Assembly (NCBI GenBank): GCA_902578385.1
Contig: CACHCR010000003.1
Span: 1-64,000, forward strand
DNA length: 64,000 nucleotides
Reading direction: 5' to 3'
DNA from: an uncultured Fidelibacterota bacterium
GTDB taxonomy: Bacteria > Fidelibacterota > Marinisomatia > Marinisomatales > Marinisomataceae
Part shown: piece by piece, positions 15,915-24,566 of the stretch
How positions within the stretch are numbered: the stretch's first letter is position 1
How the letters are laid out: each line of letters starts with the position of its first letter
The notes under the pieces: model-generated
The model's database searches: none
The model's input: the letters and a program-made list of their open reading frames with translations, nothing else
What the model was told of the DNA's origin: nothing
Program-made: the position numbers and the translations under genes

Positions 15915-16111
15915 TGAAAAACAACATTAAAAAATTAAGAAATGAAATGAAAATCAGCCAAAAGGATTTGGCCCAATCTTTAAGCGTAAGTAGACAAACT
16001 ATCAATGCGATTGAAACTGGAAAGTTTGATCCATCTCTTACTTTATCAATTAAAATCACCCGTTTTTTTAAGAAAGGTTTAGAAGAAATTTTCACAATGG
16101 AGGAAGAGTAA
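15914..16111 (+). CDS. Small Xre-family helix-turn-helix regulator
   Basis: This 65-residue protein is essentially only a Cro/CI-type DNA-binding domain: IKKLRNEMKISQKDLAQSL, then the recognition helix SVSRQTINAIETGKFDPS, and the final helices FFKKGLEEIFTMEEE. Such stand-alone domains act as dimers on short palindromes. The likely operators are GTAAAGTGTACTTgAC at 15393 and the perfect version at 48612, so it may regulate both its own operon and the DUF2207 gene. That binding is an inference from position. It is translationally coupled to the upstream membrane gene. Confidence 0.9.
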   Translation: MKNNIKKLRNEMKISQKDLAQSLSVSRQTINAIETGKFDPSLTLSIKITRFFKKGLEEIFTMEEE

Positions 16112-16113
16112 AG

Positions 16114-16527
16114 ATGAAAAAGTTAATTTTTTCTAGCTTTTTTCTAGCTTTTATGTATGGACAAGAAGTAACAAATGGCGGTTTTGAAACAAATGTTTTT
16201 AATAGAAATACTGGACAAAGAATTTATACAGAATACTATGATGACAAGCAAGTAAGAATAAAAATGATTCGTACTGTAAAAGGTAGAATGAATCACGGTC
16301 CATATAAAGATTTTTATGAAAGTGGAGCTATAAGAACAGAAGCAAATTATCGTAACGGTAAATTTGATGGTTTGTATACGTTTTACCATGAGAATGGACA
16401 GATTTATGTTCAAGTTGAGTATAAGCGAGGAAATTTAAATGGAGACGTATCTTTTTTTGATGATATAGGTCAATTAATTGAAGTAGTAAAATACAAAAAT
16501 GGTAAACCGATAAATAAAGGAAAATAA
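16114..16527 (+). CDS. Exported MORN_2-repeat (YwqK-like) protein
   Basis: This 137-residue protein has a signal peptide (KKLIFSSFFLAFMYGQ) and repeated MORN_2-type units: GPYKDFYESGAIRTEANYRN, GLYTFYHENGQIYVQVEYKR, and DVSFFDDIGQLIEVVKYKNG, each about 23 residues. These units form beta hairpin arrays. Related proteins are labelled YwqK-type antitoxins in databases, but an exported copy here more likely has an envelope role. It begins 2 nt after the regulator gene and 1 nt before the CPBP protease gene, so it is part of the operon. Confidence 0.75.
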   Translation: MKKLIFSSFFLAFMYGQEVTNGGFETNVFNRNTGQRIYTEYYDDKQVRIKMIRTVKGRMNHGPYKDFYESGAIRTEANYRNGKFDGLYTFYHENGQIYVQVEYKRGNLNGDVSFFDDIGQLIEVVKYKNGKPINKGK

Positions 16528-16528
16528 A

Positions 16529-17419
16529 ATGGAACCAAGAATAAAAAATGGATTTTTAAGAGCAATTATCTTTCTACCAATGTGGTTTGTATCACTTGCT
16601 TTAGTTATGACTTTAGCATCGATATTGGTAATGTTCAGCTCAGGAGTAGATATGGCTGATGAGAAAGCAATTGAAGCTTTGTTTGATGTCAGTTTTGATT
16701 CTCCTGTAATGCTAATTCTTACTGCTTTTCAAGTAATGGGAAGTTTTTTAGCACTATGGCTTGCAACAAAGTTTATTGATCGTAAACCTCTAATGTCTAT
16801 CGGATTATCTGTAAAAGACAAAGCTAATGAAATGCTTATTGGTTTAGGTTTTGCTTTAGCTTTTATTGGAGGGTTGTTTTTAGTTTTATGGCTGGTAGGC
16901 GCCATAAACATTACAGGTTATGTTGGATTTAAGCCTGGAGTGTTCATAGTAAGTATGATGTTATTTATGGCAGCATTTGACGAAGAGTTAATATTCAGAG
17001 GATATATCTTAAATAATATGATGGACTCAACAAGTAATAGATGGGTTGCACTTGCTGGATCCTCTTTATTATTTGCATTATTACATTCTGGTAATCCAAG
17101 TGTTTGGAGTACCTGGGTACCAATGACCGAACTGTTTGCTGCAGGGTTCATTCTTGGAATAAGTTATACATTTACTAAAAATTTATGGTTTCCAACTTTC
17201 TTCCATTTTGGATGGAACTTTTTTCAAGGACTTTTTGGTTTTGAAATTAGCGGAATCAATGTTGATTCATGGAAAATGATAAGTCATGAAAATACTGGCA
17301 ATGTTCCTGATATCGTTTCAGGGGGAGCATTTGGAATAGAGGGATCTGTAATTACTTTATCTTGTACCATAATTTGTACTTATTTAATATTTAAGTACTA
17401 TAATGAACTCGATAAATAA
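16529..17419 (+). CDS. CPBP-family intramembrane metalloprotease
   Basis: This 296-residue protein has about eight membrane segments. The CAAX-protease/bacteriocin-processing (ABI) motifs are all present: EELIFRGYIL (motif 1, about residue 152), FALLHSG (motif 2, about residue 188) and FHFGWNF (motif 3, about residue 231). Members cleave within the membrane or protect against bacteriocins; the substrate is unknown. Placement behind an Xre regulator and an exported repeat protein is compatible with regulated membrane proteolysis. It overlaps the following thioredoxin-like gene by 17 nt. Confidence 0.85.
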   Translation: MEPRIKNGFLRAIIFLPMWFVSLALVMTLASILVMFSSGVDMADEKAIEALFDVSFDSPVMLILTAFQVMGSFLALWLATKFIDRKPLMSIGLSVKDKANEMLIGLGFALAFIGGLFLVLWLVGAINITGYVGFKPGVFIVSMMLFMAAFDEELIFRGYILNNMMDSTSNRWVALAGSSLLFALLHSGNPSVWSTWVPMTELFAAGFILGISYTFTKNLWFPTFFHFGWNFFQGLFGFEISGINVDSWKMISHENTGNVPDIVSGGAFGIEGSVITLSCTIICTYLIFKYYNELDK

Positions 17420-17972
17420 AATATTTTCTCTATGCTTTGCAATTTCATGTTTTGCATTAGCATATCTTTTTTATAATTCTTCAAACATCCCAGAAGGGAT
17501 GTTTGAAGATACTAAAACTGGAAAGCCAATGTTGCTTGGTAAAGTTTCAATCGATGAATTAAAACAAGAACCTTTTTCGGGTTGGTATTATGACGAATTT
17601 GATAATTACGTTCTAGACACTGAGCTCTTAGATGCTATTTCAAATCCTAATCAATATAATTATGAAATCTTTTTAGGAACTTGGTGCGGAGATAGTAGAA
17701 GAGAAGTGCCAAGATTAGAAAAAATCTTTATTGAATTAGGTGTTGATTTTAATCAAGTATCAATTATCACAGTTGATAGAGATAAAGTAAGTCCTAATGA
17801 TGAGCAAAATGGAAAAGATATTCGATATGTTCCCACCTTAATTATTAAAAGTAATGATATTGAAATTGGAAGAATTGTTGAATCACCTTCGTCTGAAACA
17901 GCTACTTTAGAAAGTGATTTATTCGAAATTACACTTGGTATTCCACCAACTCCAAATTATAGCGAGAATTAG
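17403..17972 (+). CDS. Membrane-anchored thioredoxin-fold protein
   Basis: This 189-residue protein carries an N-terminal membrane anchor or signal (IFSLCFAISCFALAYLFYNS) and a thioredoxin-like domain. The active-site region is FLGTWCGDSRREVPRLEKIF, with WCGDS instead of WCxxC, so only one redox cysteine is present at this site. The cis-Pro loop is IRYVPTLIIK. Proteins with this motif in marine Bacteroidetes-like genomes are usually called thioredoxin family. A single Cys suggests a monothiol or structural role rather than disulfide exchange. It starts within the end of the protease gene. Confidence 0.7.
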   Translation: MNSINKIFSLCFAISCFALAYLFYNSSNIPEGMFEDTKTGKPMLLGKVSIDELKQEPFSGWYYDEFDNYVLDTELLDAISNPNQYNYEIFLGTWCGDSRREVPRLEKIFIELGVDFNQVSIITVDRDKVSPNDEQNGKDIRYVPTLIIKSNDIEIGRIVESPSSETATLESDLFEITLGIPPTPNYSEN

Positions 17973-17974
17973 TT

Positions 17975-18109
17975 ATGTGGCATTTTATTAAATTTCTTTT
18001 ATTATCTGTGATAACTTTCGGTATTTATCCGCTTTATTTTTATGTGACAAGGCAGGAGAGAACAAACGAATTATTGGAAGAGATTCTAGATAAACTTAAT
18101 AAGAAGTAG
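17975..18109 (+). CDS. 44-residue single-span membrane protein
   Basis: ATG at 17975, two bases after the previous stop, opens a frame giving MWHFIKFLLLSVITFGIYPL, then YFYVTRQERTNELLEEIL and a Lys-rich end. One membrane helix is followed by an amphipathic charged helix. Its end overlaps the 3' end of the convergent photolyase-like gene by 14 bases. The tight spacing to the upstream gene supports it as the last gene of the operon. No family is recognised. Confidence 0.55.
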   Translation: MWHFIKFLLLSVITFGIYPLYFYVTRQERTNELLEEILDKLNKK

Positions 18110-19583
18110 TTTTTTCTTTTAAGAAATCTTCTGATGCTTGAAAAATAATCTCTTTTCTTTCATCTTTTAATCTTTCAAAAGCTCTAGGCATTACTGCTAA
18201 TCGAGGATTGGTTTTAAGATAATCTAAATTATTTTTAATAAATGACCAATAAAGCCCATCAACAATATCACACCAAGGACCTTTTTTAAAGTTGCTCATT
18301 TTCATAATATAGCTTGAGCCGCAAATATATGGTTTTGTTGAAAATATACCTCCGTCAGCAAAGGTTCCCATTCCATATACATTTGGTACCATAACCCATT
18401 CAGATGAGTCTACAAACATCTCCATAAACCATTTATAGATTTCATCAGGATGGATTCCTGAAAGATTCATAATATTGGAAAGAACCATTAGTCTGTTTAT
18501 ATGATGGGTATATCCATACTCTAAAGTAAGTTTAATCGCATCATCTAATGGATCGATACCGGTTGTACCTTCATACCAATCTTTAGTTAATTTTCGATCA
18601 TTTTTAAAGAAGTTATAACCAATTTGTTTATGACTTCTGGTTTGATAAACACCTCTAATAAACTCTCTCCAACCCATTATTTGCCTTACAAAGCCTTCAA
18701 CAGAGTTAAGAGAAACATTATTTTTATTACTAAATGTTATAGCTTTTTCAATGACTTCGCCAGGAGTGAGCAGGCCAATATTTAATAATGGACTTATAGC
18801 AGAATGAAATAAGAAACTATGATTATCATATATTGCATCCTCATAAGGACCAAAAAGCTCAAATTTTACTTTAAAAAATTCATCAAGATACTCTAAGGCA
18901 CCTTCTCTTGAAAAAGGAATCCAAAATTCCTCAGATGTATGTCCTGGATGATCAGAATAATTAGTTTCAATAAATTCATTAACATTCTCGAGATAACTGC
19001 TTGAATATTTTTTGATTTTGGGAATTTCAAGTCCTTTGGGTATTTTTTTTCTATTTAATTCATCATAATTCCATTGACCACCAAAAGGTTTTCCATTATC
19101 CATTAAGATGTTTAATTCTTTTCGCGTTTTTCTATAAAAATTTTCAAGCAATAAAGTTCTTTTACCTTCTTGATAATCCTTAAAATAGCTTCTATCATGT
19201 ATGAACATAGGAGACTGAAGAACTTCAAAATCAATGGATTGATTTTCTAGAAAAGTTAAAAGGGTAGATTCGAATTCTTTGTTTTCAACTTCATAAATAA
19301 AGATTTTTTTGGGATTGATTTTCGAAATTGTTCTTTCAAGTTTAGATACATAATTTGATTCAAAATCGTTATTGAAATCTTTATAATGTAGGTTATAGCC
19401 TTTTTCAGTCATTTTATCTCTATATTCTCTCATCGAAGCGAGAAAAAATGACATCTTTTTTTTGTGATGTTTTCCATGCAAAAAAAGATTGAAATCTTCA
19501 CACATGAAAATATCTGTTACTTCATTTGGATGATTATTTTTATCAAATAATTGATTTCCTAAAACAATCAGTAGAGATTTCAT
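18096..19583 (-). CDS. Cryptochrome/photolyase-related protein (FeS-BCP type, COG3046)
   Basis: This 495-residue flavoprotein resembles the bacterial (6-4) photolyase PhrB and its relatives. The N-terminal domain begins SLLIVLGNQLFDKNNH. The FAD-binding half contains GFVRQIMGWREFIRG, YGYTHHINRLMVLSN and VMVPNVYGMGTFADGG. The segment KPYICGSSYIMKMSNFKKGP lies where PhrB has its iron-sulfur cysteines, but the expected close Cys cluster is missing; only two cysteines are nearby. Repair of (6-4) lesions or a sensory role is possible. It begins directly after bolA on the same strand and meets the 44-residue gene convergently. Confidence 0.88.
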   Translation of the reverse strand: MKSLLIVLGNQLFDKNNHPNEVTDIFMCEDFNLFLHGKHHKKKMSFFLASMREYRDKMTEKGYNLHYKDFNNDFESNYVSKLERTISKINPKKIFIYEVENKEFESTLLTFLENQSIDFEVLQSPMFIHDRSYFKDYQEGKRTLLLENFYRKTRKELNILMDNGKPFGGQWNYDELNRKKIPKGLEIPKIKKYSSSYLENVNEFIETNYSDHPGHTSEEFWIPFSREGALEYLDEFFKVKFELFGPYEDAIYDNHSFLFHSAISPLLNIGLLTPGEVIEKAITFSNKNNVSLNSVEGFVRQIMGWREFIRGVYQTRSHKQIGYNFFKNDRKLTKDWYEGTTGIDPLDDAIKLTLEYGYTHHINRLMVLSNIMNLSGIHPDEIYKWFMEMFVDSSEWVMVPNVYGMGTFADGGIFSTKPYICGSSYIMKMSNFKKGPWCDIVDGLYWSFIKNNLDYLKTNPRLAVMPRAFERLKDERKEIIFQASEDFLKEKTTSY

Positions 19584-19871
19584 TTATTTTTGACTGTTTT
19601 TATACTCTTCAGGAGTAAGAGTTTTCATAGTTAAAGCGTGAATTTCTCCATGCATATACTCGTTCAGTGCTTTATAAACAAGTTGATGTCTCTCAATTAA
19701 ACTCATTTCATTGAAGTCTGGGCTCACTAAAGTCATACTAAGATGATAATTACCTTCAAAAGTTGCATGATTTTCATGTTGAGCTGTGTAATCATACACG
19801 TGAATGTAGTCTACAGATATTACATCTGAGATTTTTTTAGAAATTATGTTCTGTAATTCTTCAAGCTTCAT
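19584..19871 (-). CDS. bolA: BolA-family protein
   Basis: This 95-residue protein has the BolA/IbaG fold: an N-terminal helix, then HVYDYTAQHENHATFEGNYHLSMTLVSP, the recognition helix SLIERHQLVYKALNEYM, and EIHALTMKTLTPEEY. The invariant His (IHALTMKTL) used with monothiol glutaredoxins to hold a [2Fe-2S] cluster is present. Family roles include iron-sulfur trafficking and regulation. It is transcribed towards the photolyase relative, with its stop directly before that gene's ATG, and diverges from the TPR lipoprotein gene 17 bases away. Confidence 0.93.
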   Translation of the reverse strand: MKLEELQNIISKKISDVISVDYIHVYDYTAQHENHATFEGNYHLSMTLVSPDFNEMSLIERHQLVYKALNEYMHGEIHALTMKTLTPEEYKNSQK

Positions 19872-19888
19872 TGTAAATTCGTAATGTG

Positions 19889-21505
19889 ATGTCTGAATTT
19901 AATTCAAAATTCATAAAATACTTATGTCTTTTACTCTTTTTAAAAGGCTGCGCTTATTTTAATACATTTTATAATGCTGAAGAGCACTTTGAAACTGCTG
20001 AACGAATTCGAATAGAAAATCTAGGCGGTCAAATTCCTTCAAGATCTATTCAAGAGTATGGTAAGGCTATAGAGAAATCTGAAAAGGTTCTTAGAGAGTA
20101 CTCAGACAGCAGATATGTTAAAGATGCAAGATTATTAAAAGGGAAATCGCATTATTTTAGAAGGGAATATGATAGTTCTGTATCTATTTTTAATCAGCTT
20201 ATCTTAGAAGAAGGATTTGAGCAGGAAGCAAAGTATTGGTTGGCATTATGCAAATGGAAAGATCTTAAGCCTCAACCAGCAATCAACGATCTTAAAATAC
20301 TTTCTGAAGAGGTTGATTCTAAAGAGTTTAAATCAAAAATTTTCCTTTCATTGGGAGAAATATATTTAAGTATAGATGATTCTATTAACGCATACGATAA
20401 TTTTGATAAAGGGGCAAATCTTAGTAATAATAGAATTTTAAGAGAACAGGTTTATTTTCAAATTGCTGAAATTTCGTTTAATCAAAACGATTTAGAAAAA
20501 GCATTAGATAGTTATCAAAAAGTTCTAACTAATACCATTTCATTGAATAGAATTCAGGATTCAAATTTAAAAATAGTACAAATTTATAGATTAAGAGGAG
20601 AATTAGATAAATCTGCAAGCAAAATTCAAGAGTTGATTCTTGATGAAGATTTTACTTCAATTAAATCTGATTTAGATCTTGAGTTAACTAAAATTGAGTT
20701 AAGTCGAGGAAAAATTGACTTTGCTATAGAAAATTTTGATAGAATTGGAAAAGATTATCCAAATACGCAGACTGCAATCGAATCATATTATTTACTTTCT
20801 GAAATTTATTTGAGCTCACCAAATATTGATTTTGAAAAAGCCAAATTTTTTATGAATGAGTCAATGAAACAGAATAGTAATTCTCCCTTTAAAGTGTTGA
20901 TAAATAAAAAAAGGGAGGACATTGAAAAGTTAATTCAGCTTGATTTAGCTTTAGAGGAGCTTGATGGAAATATTAAAGCTGAAAATCTATTTATTTCTGG
21001 ACAAATTTTAGCTTTTAATCTAGCTAGTTATCAGGAATCTAAACTTTACTTTAATAACATAGTTGATAATCATAAGGAAAGTGATTTCTATCTACAATCT
21101 CTTTTTGCTCTTTATATTATTAATAAAAAGCTCGGGGATAAAAAATATAATGAATTCAAAGAAGTAATTTTAACGCAATTTTCAAACTCAGATTTTGCAA
21201 AGTATATTATTGGATCAGAGAACGAAAATATTCAACATTTACCAACAAAGACTTTATTGCAAGCAGAAGAGATGAAAGGTAAAAATCTTTCTAAATCCAT
21301 AGAACTATATAAAAAAGTTTTAAATATTGATAAATCAACTGAATCATCAAAGATTGCAGCATATTTTTTAGGCATATACTACGACTATGAAATATCTCAA
21401 TTAGATAGTGCAAAAGTTTATTATGAATTAGTTACTACTCAATACCCAAACAGCTTGCAAGCTGAAACTGCAAAGAAAAGGTTGGAGGTAATTAATGCTC
21501 AGTAA
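19889..21505 (+). CDS. TPR-repeat lipoprotein
   Basis: I choose ATG 19889 over the adjoining GTG 19886. The product has about 538 residues, with a lipoprotein signal (YLCLLLFLKGC, Cys near residue 21) followed by YFNTFYNAEEHFETAERI. Tetratricopeptide units extend through the protein, for example SIFNQLILEEGFEQEAKYWL, ALDSYQKVL, AIENFDRIGKDYPNTQTAIE and AKVYYELVTTQYPNSLQAE. The layout resembles BamD/YbgF-like outer-membrane scaffolds, so a role in envelope assembly is likely but not shown. Its end overlaps pyrD by 11 nt. Confidence 0.8.
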   Translation: MSEFNSKFIKYLCLLLFLKGCAYFNTFYNAEEHFETAERIRIENLGGQIPSRSIQEYGKAIEKSEKVLREYSDSRYVKDARLLKGKSHYFRREYDSSVSIFNQLILEEGFEQEAKYWLALCKWKDLKPQPAINDLKILSEEVDSKEFKSKIFLSLGEIYLSIDDSINAYDNFDKGANLSNNRILREQVYFQIAEISFNQNDLEKALDSYQKVLTNTISLNRIQDSNLKIVQIYRLRGELDKSASKIQELILDEDFTSIKSDLDLELTKIELSRGKIDFAIENFDRIGKDYPNTQTAIESYYLLSEIYLSSPNIDFEKAKFFMNESMKQNSNSPFKVLINKKREDIEKLIQLDLALEELDGNIKAENLFISGQILAFNLASYQESKLYFNNIVDNHKESDFYLQSLFALYIINKKLGDKKYNEFKEVILTQFSNSDFAKYIIGSENENIQHLPTKTLLQAEEMKGKNLSKSIELYKKVLNIDKSTESSKIAAYFLGIYYDYEISQLDSAKVYYELVTTQYPNSLQAETAKKRLEVINAQ

Positions 21506-22553
21506 TATTAGAGCAAGAGCTCTCTCTTTGCAATTTAAATCAATTAGAAGATTTGTCATTCTAATTTTATCTAGAATTCCAAGAGATTTGGAAAGAGCTA
21601 TAATTTTTGGCGATGCTTTAAATCATTTGTTAATGATATCGCCATTAAAGTATTTATTTAAATTTTCTATTCCACCAAATATTAAAGCAACTTTATATGA
21701 TTTACAGTTTGAAAGCCCATTAATTTCAGCATCTTTTAAAGATGACGTTAGTTCGCTTTTACAGTGGCAATTAGTAGGTATAGGTGGTATCACCTATAAA
21801 ACTGTACTTAAATCTCCTTCTGAGGGCAATTTAAGGCCTAGAATCCAGGAGGTTAATTATAAAGGAGACTATGCAATTCTCAATTCATTAGGATTGCCCA
21901 CGAAAGGTGTAAGAAAATTCATTGCTTCACTAGATAATAAAAAAATGACTGATTTTAATCGCCCAATTGGAATAAGCATCGGAGGTAATTCTCCCGAAGA
22001 GTATTTTGTCGTTTTTAAAGAGATAGATGATCATTTAAATTCTCTTGATTATAAACAGTTTTTTTATGAAATAAATATTAGCTGTCCAAATACAGATGAT
22101 GGAAAATGCTTGAGTGATGATTTAAACAATCTTAAGGAGTTATTGTTAAAGTTTAGAAGCATATCATCAAGAGTAATTGTGGTAAAAGTATCTCCTGATA
22201 GCTCTGATAATGATATCATTAAAATTTGTAATATTTTAGCTGAAATATCCAAGACCGCAATCAATATTGGAAATTCTAAGTATGTTAAAGCTGACGAAGT
22301 AGGTTTATCAAGTAAATCGTTCTCGAAAGAAGGAGGAGGCCTTAGCGGAAAAAATCTTTATGATAATACTTTAAGAATGGTTCAGCTGGTTTCTTCAAAG
22401 TATGATATTCCAATTATCGCCACAGGAGGAATATCCTCGTATGAAAATGTAAGAGAGCTTCTCGATAATGGAGCCTCATTAATAGGTGTTGCAACCCTTT
22501 TAGTCACTGATCCATTTCAAATACCCTTAATAAACCAAAAACTATCGAAATGA
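21495..22553 (+). CDS. pyrD: Dihydroorotate dehydrogenase (quinone-type layout)
   Basis: This 352-residue flavoenzyme oxidises dihydroorotate to orotate in pyrimidine synthesis. An N-terminal helical extension (residues 1-60) resembles the membrane-association region of class 2 enzymes that use quinone. The FMN barrel carries ISASFKDD, NSLGLPTKG, INISCPNTDDGKCL, VVKVSPDSSD and IATGGISSYENVRELLDNGASL. The NISCPNT motif has Cys where class 1 enzymes have their base, unlike the Ser usual in class 2, so the class is ambiguous. It is coupled to rlpA (ATGA overlap). Confidence 0.88.
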   Translation: MLSNIRARALSLQFKSIRRFVILILSRIPRDLERAIIFGDALNHLLMISPLKYLFKFSIPPNIKATLYDLQFESPLISASFKDDVSSLLQWQLVGIGGITYKTVLKSPSEGNLRPRIQEVNYKGDYAILNSLGLPTKGVRKFIASLDNKKMTDFNRPIGISIGGNSPEEYFVVFKEIDDHLNSLDYKQFFYEINISCPNTDDGKCLSDDLNNLKELLLKFRSISSRVIVVKVSPDSSDNDIIKICNILAEISKTAINIGNSKYVKADEVGLSSKSFSKEGGGLSGKNLYDNTLRMVQLVSSKYDIPIIATGGISSYENVRELLDNGASLIGVATLLVTDPFQIPLINQKLSK

Positions 22554-22990
22554 TTAGGCTCATTCTAATATCATCCATTTTTATTGTCTCATGTGGCTCA
22601 AGTATTGCTTATGGAGACTATGTAGATACAACTGGCTGGTCTAGGAAGCAGATTGAATCTATAAAAAATCATCCAAAAACTCAGATTGGTATTGCATCAT
22701 ATTATGGTAAAAAGTTTCATAAAAAACGAACTGCAAATGGAGAAATTTTTAACATGTATAAAGTGAGTGCAGCTCATAAGTCTTATCCATTAGGAACAAA
22801 GGTAAGAGTTACAAACCTTGAGAATGGAAAGTCTATTAAGCTTGTTATCAATGATAGAGGGCCATTTGTAAAGGGTAGAATTATTGATTTATCATATAAA
22901 GCTGCCAGAAAATTAGACTTTGTAAATCAAGGTACAACAAAGGTTAGAATAGATGTTATTAGACTGGGTGATAATAAGTATTATAAATGA
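22550..22990 (+). CDS. rlpA: RlpA-like septal ring lipoprotein / lytic transglycosylase
   Basis: This 146-residue protein begins with a lipoprotein signal (ISSIFIVSCGSS). A double-psi beta-barrel follows: GIASYYGKKFHKKRTANGE, AAHKSYPLGTKVRVTNLENG and VINDRGPFVKGRIIDLSYKA. The glutamate and aspartate typical of RlpA catalysis (NGE and NDRGPF) are present. RlpA enzymes cleave naked glycan strands at the septum or in the envelope. No SPOR domain is attached, so it is the short form. It overlaps both pyrD and the lipid-kinase gene by 4 nt. Confidence 0.9.
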   Translation: MIRLILISSIFIVSCGSSIAYGDYVDTTGWSRKQIESIKNHPKTQIGIASYYGKKFHKKRTANGEIFNMYKVSAAHKSYPLGTKVRVTNLENGKSIKLVINDRGPFVKGRIIDLSYKAARKLDFVNQGTTKVRIDVIRLGDNKYYK

Positions 22991-23877
22991 AAAATATCTT
23001 ATGTATAGTTAACCCTGTAAGTGGTTTAAAGAAATCACTTAAAGTATTTTATGAAGTTGAAAGCAAGCTTAAAGAATCAAATATTAATCTAGAATTATTT
23101 GTATCAAAATCTTCAAATCATATTCAAAGCTATGTTTCAAAAATAAACAAAAATGCATTTGAAAAGATTATAATTTTTGGTGGAGATGGTACCATTAATG
23201 AAGTTGTAAATGGACTATATAATTCAAACAATCTTCATAGTTTTAAAATTGGGATTATGCCAACAGGGTCTGGTAATTCAGTCGCTCATGATATTAGTGC
23301 ATTAGAATTAGATATGGCTATCAGGAAGTGTGTTGGGGATAAAACAATGAAAATGGACGTTAATCTAGTGGATTTTGACTCATTTTCTAGACTGAGCGTA
23401 AGTGTTTTAGGGTGGGGAATGTTTTCCTATGGGAATATTCGTGCTGAAAAGTTAAGATTTCTTGGACCGGTGCGATACGATGTTGCTTCGATAATGACGT
23501 TGTTAGAGAAGAAAATACATAAAGCTGAAATTGAAGTAGATGGGGATAAAAAATCGCTTGAATGCGCTTTTATAGTTGGATGTAATAGTATTCATACTGG
23601 AAAAGGAATGATCGTTGCTCCTAAGGGTGGTTTTTTTGATAGAAAAATTGATCTAGTTACTTTAGGTAAAAATGTTAACAGATTCCAAGTTTACGAAGTA
23701 TTTCAAAAAGTTTATAAAGGAACACATATATATCTCCCTTTTGTAGAAAATATTAAAGTTGATTCTTTTTCTATTGATCCTGGAGAAGATAGTTTTTATA
23801 ACATTGATGGTGATATTGTAAAAAGTCAGAAGGCCAGTGTTAAAGTTATTCCAGAGGCAATTAATCTTTTGATATAA
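22987..23877 (+). CDS. Diacylglycerol/lipid kinase family protein
   Basis: This 296-residue kinase shows the DAGK catalytic features: IVNPVSGLKKS near the N-terminus, IIIFGGDGTINEVVNGL (the GGDGT nucleotide motif, about residue 64) and IGIMPTGSGNSVAHDI. The C-terminal beta-sandwich ends with YNIDGDIV. It phosphorylates a lipid, probably diacylglycerol or a sphingoid-like base. Its place just upstream of cdsA fits recycling of diacylglycerol to phosphatidic acid, the CdsA substrate. It overlaps rlpA by 4 nt (ATGA). Confidence 0.88.
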   Translation: MKNILCIVNPVSGLKKSLKVFYEVESKLKESNINLELFVSKSSNHIQSYVSKINKNAFEKIIIFGGDGTINEVVNGLYNSNNLHSFKIGIMPTGSGNSVAHDISALELDMAIRKCVGDKTMKMDVNLVDFDSFSRLSVSVLGWGMFSYGNIRAEKLRFLGPVRYDVASIMTLLEKKIHKAEIEVDGDKKSLECAFIVGCNSIHTGKGMIVAPKGGFFDRKIDLVTLGKNVNRFQVYEVFQKVYKGTHIYLPFVENIKVDSFSIDPGEDSFYNIDGDIVKSQKASVKVIPEAINLLI

Positions 23878-23900
23878 AGAAAATATAATTAGTTTGACAA

Positions 23901-24566
23901 ATGTCTGCGCTTCAATCAAGAATTTTAATAGGATTAATTGGATTTCCCTCTGTTATTTATATCATTTTTAATCATGTAATGCTTTTTAATGTCATTGTAA
24001 TTATTTGTTTTATTCTAGCATTTAGAGAGTTTGAGAAAATTATAAAAAAGTTTTCTAATAGAATGTCTTGGTTATTTTTTGGAATTTTCTACATTTTTGG
24101 AAGCATGATTTCTTTGGTTTATTTAAGAAGTATAGATGTTGAATTAGATTCTCCTTTTACTTTTTTATTATTCGCTGGGGTTATGATTAACGATTCAATG
24201 GCTTTCATTGCTGGAAAAATTATTGGTGGTCCTAAAATTCTTCCCAAAATAAGTCCAAAAAAAACATATGCTGGTTTAATCGGCGGGTTAATTGGTTCTA
24301 TAATATTTATATATCTGAGTGATAAATTTTTTCTTAATGGATTTTCAAATTTTTCACTCACAGATTTGGACAAAATCTTTTTAGTTTTTGTATTTAATAT
24401 TGTTGGATTTTTTGGCGATAGTTTTGAATCATATATAAAAAGAAAAGCTCAAATTAAAGATTCATCTGGGTTACTTTTAGGTCACGGGGGAATGTTAGAT
24501 AGATTAGACTCTTTAATATTGACAACTCCAGTAACAATGTTTTATGTTATTGCGTATTATTTATGA
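23901..24566 (+). CDS. cdsA: Phosphatidate cytidylyltransferase
   Basis: This 221-residue integral membrane enzyme makes CDP-diacylglycerol from phosphatidate and CTP. Several membrane helices precede the signature at the end: ESYIKRKAQIKDSSGLLLGH followed by GGMLDRLDS, which matches the CDS family pattern with its conserved Lys-Asp and His-Gly-Gly-x-x-Asp-Arg. DSMAFIAGKIIGG and SPKKTYAG are also typical. It is shorter than E. coli CdsA by some helices. The final ATGA overlaps the MutL-type gene, so phospholipid synthesis and the unknown block may be co-transcribed. Confidence 0.92.
   Translation: MSALQSRILIGLIGFPSVIYIIFNHVMLFNVIVIICFILAFREFEKIIKKFSNRMSWLFFGIFYIFGSMISLVYLRSIDVELDSPFTFLLFAGVMINDSMAFIAGKIIGGPKILPKISPKKTYAGLIGGLIGSIIFIYLSDKFFLNGFSNFSLTDLDKIFLVFVFNIVGFFGDSFESYIKRKAQIKDSSGLLLGHGGMLDRLDSLILTTPVTMFYVIAYYL

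Noticed and set aside
23894..23899. TTGACA just before cdsA as a -35 box
   Set aside because: The ATG follows two bases later, so no -10 box or leader could fit between.
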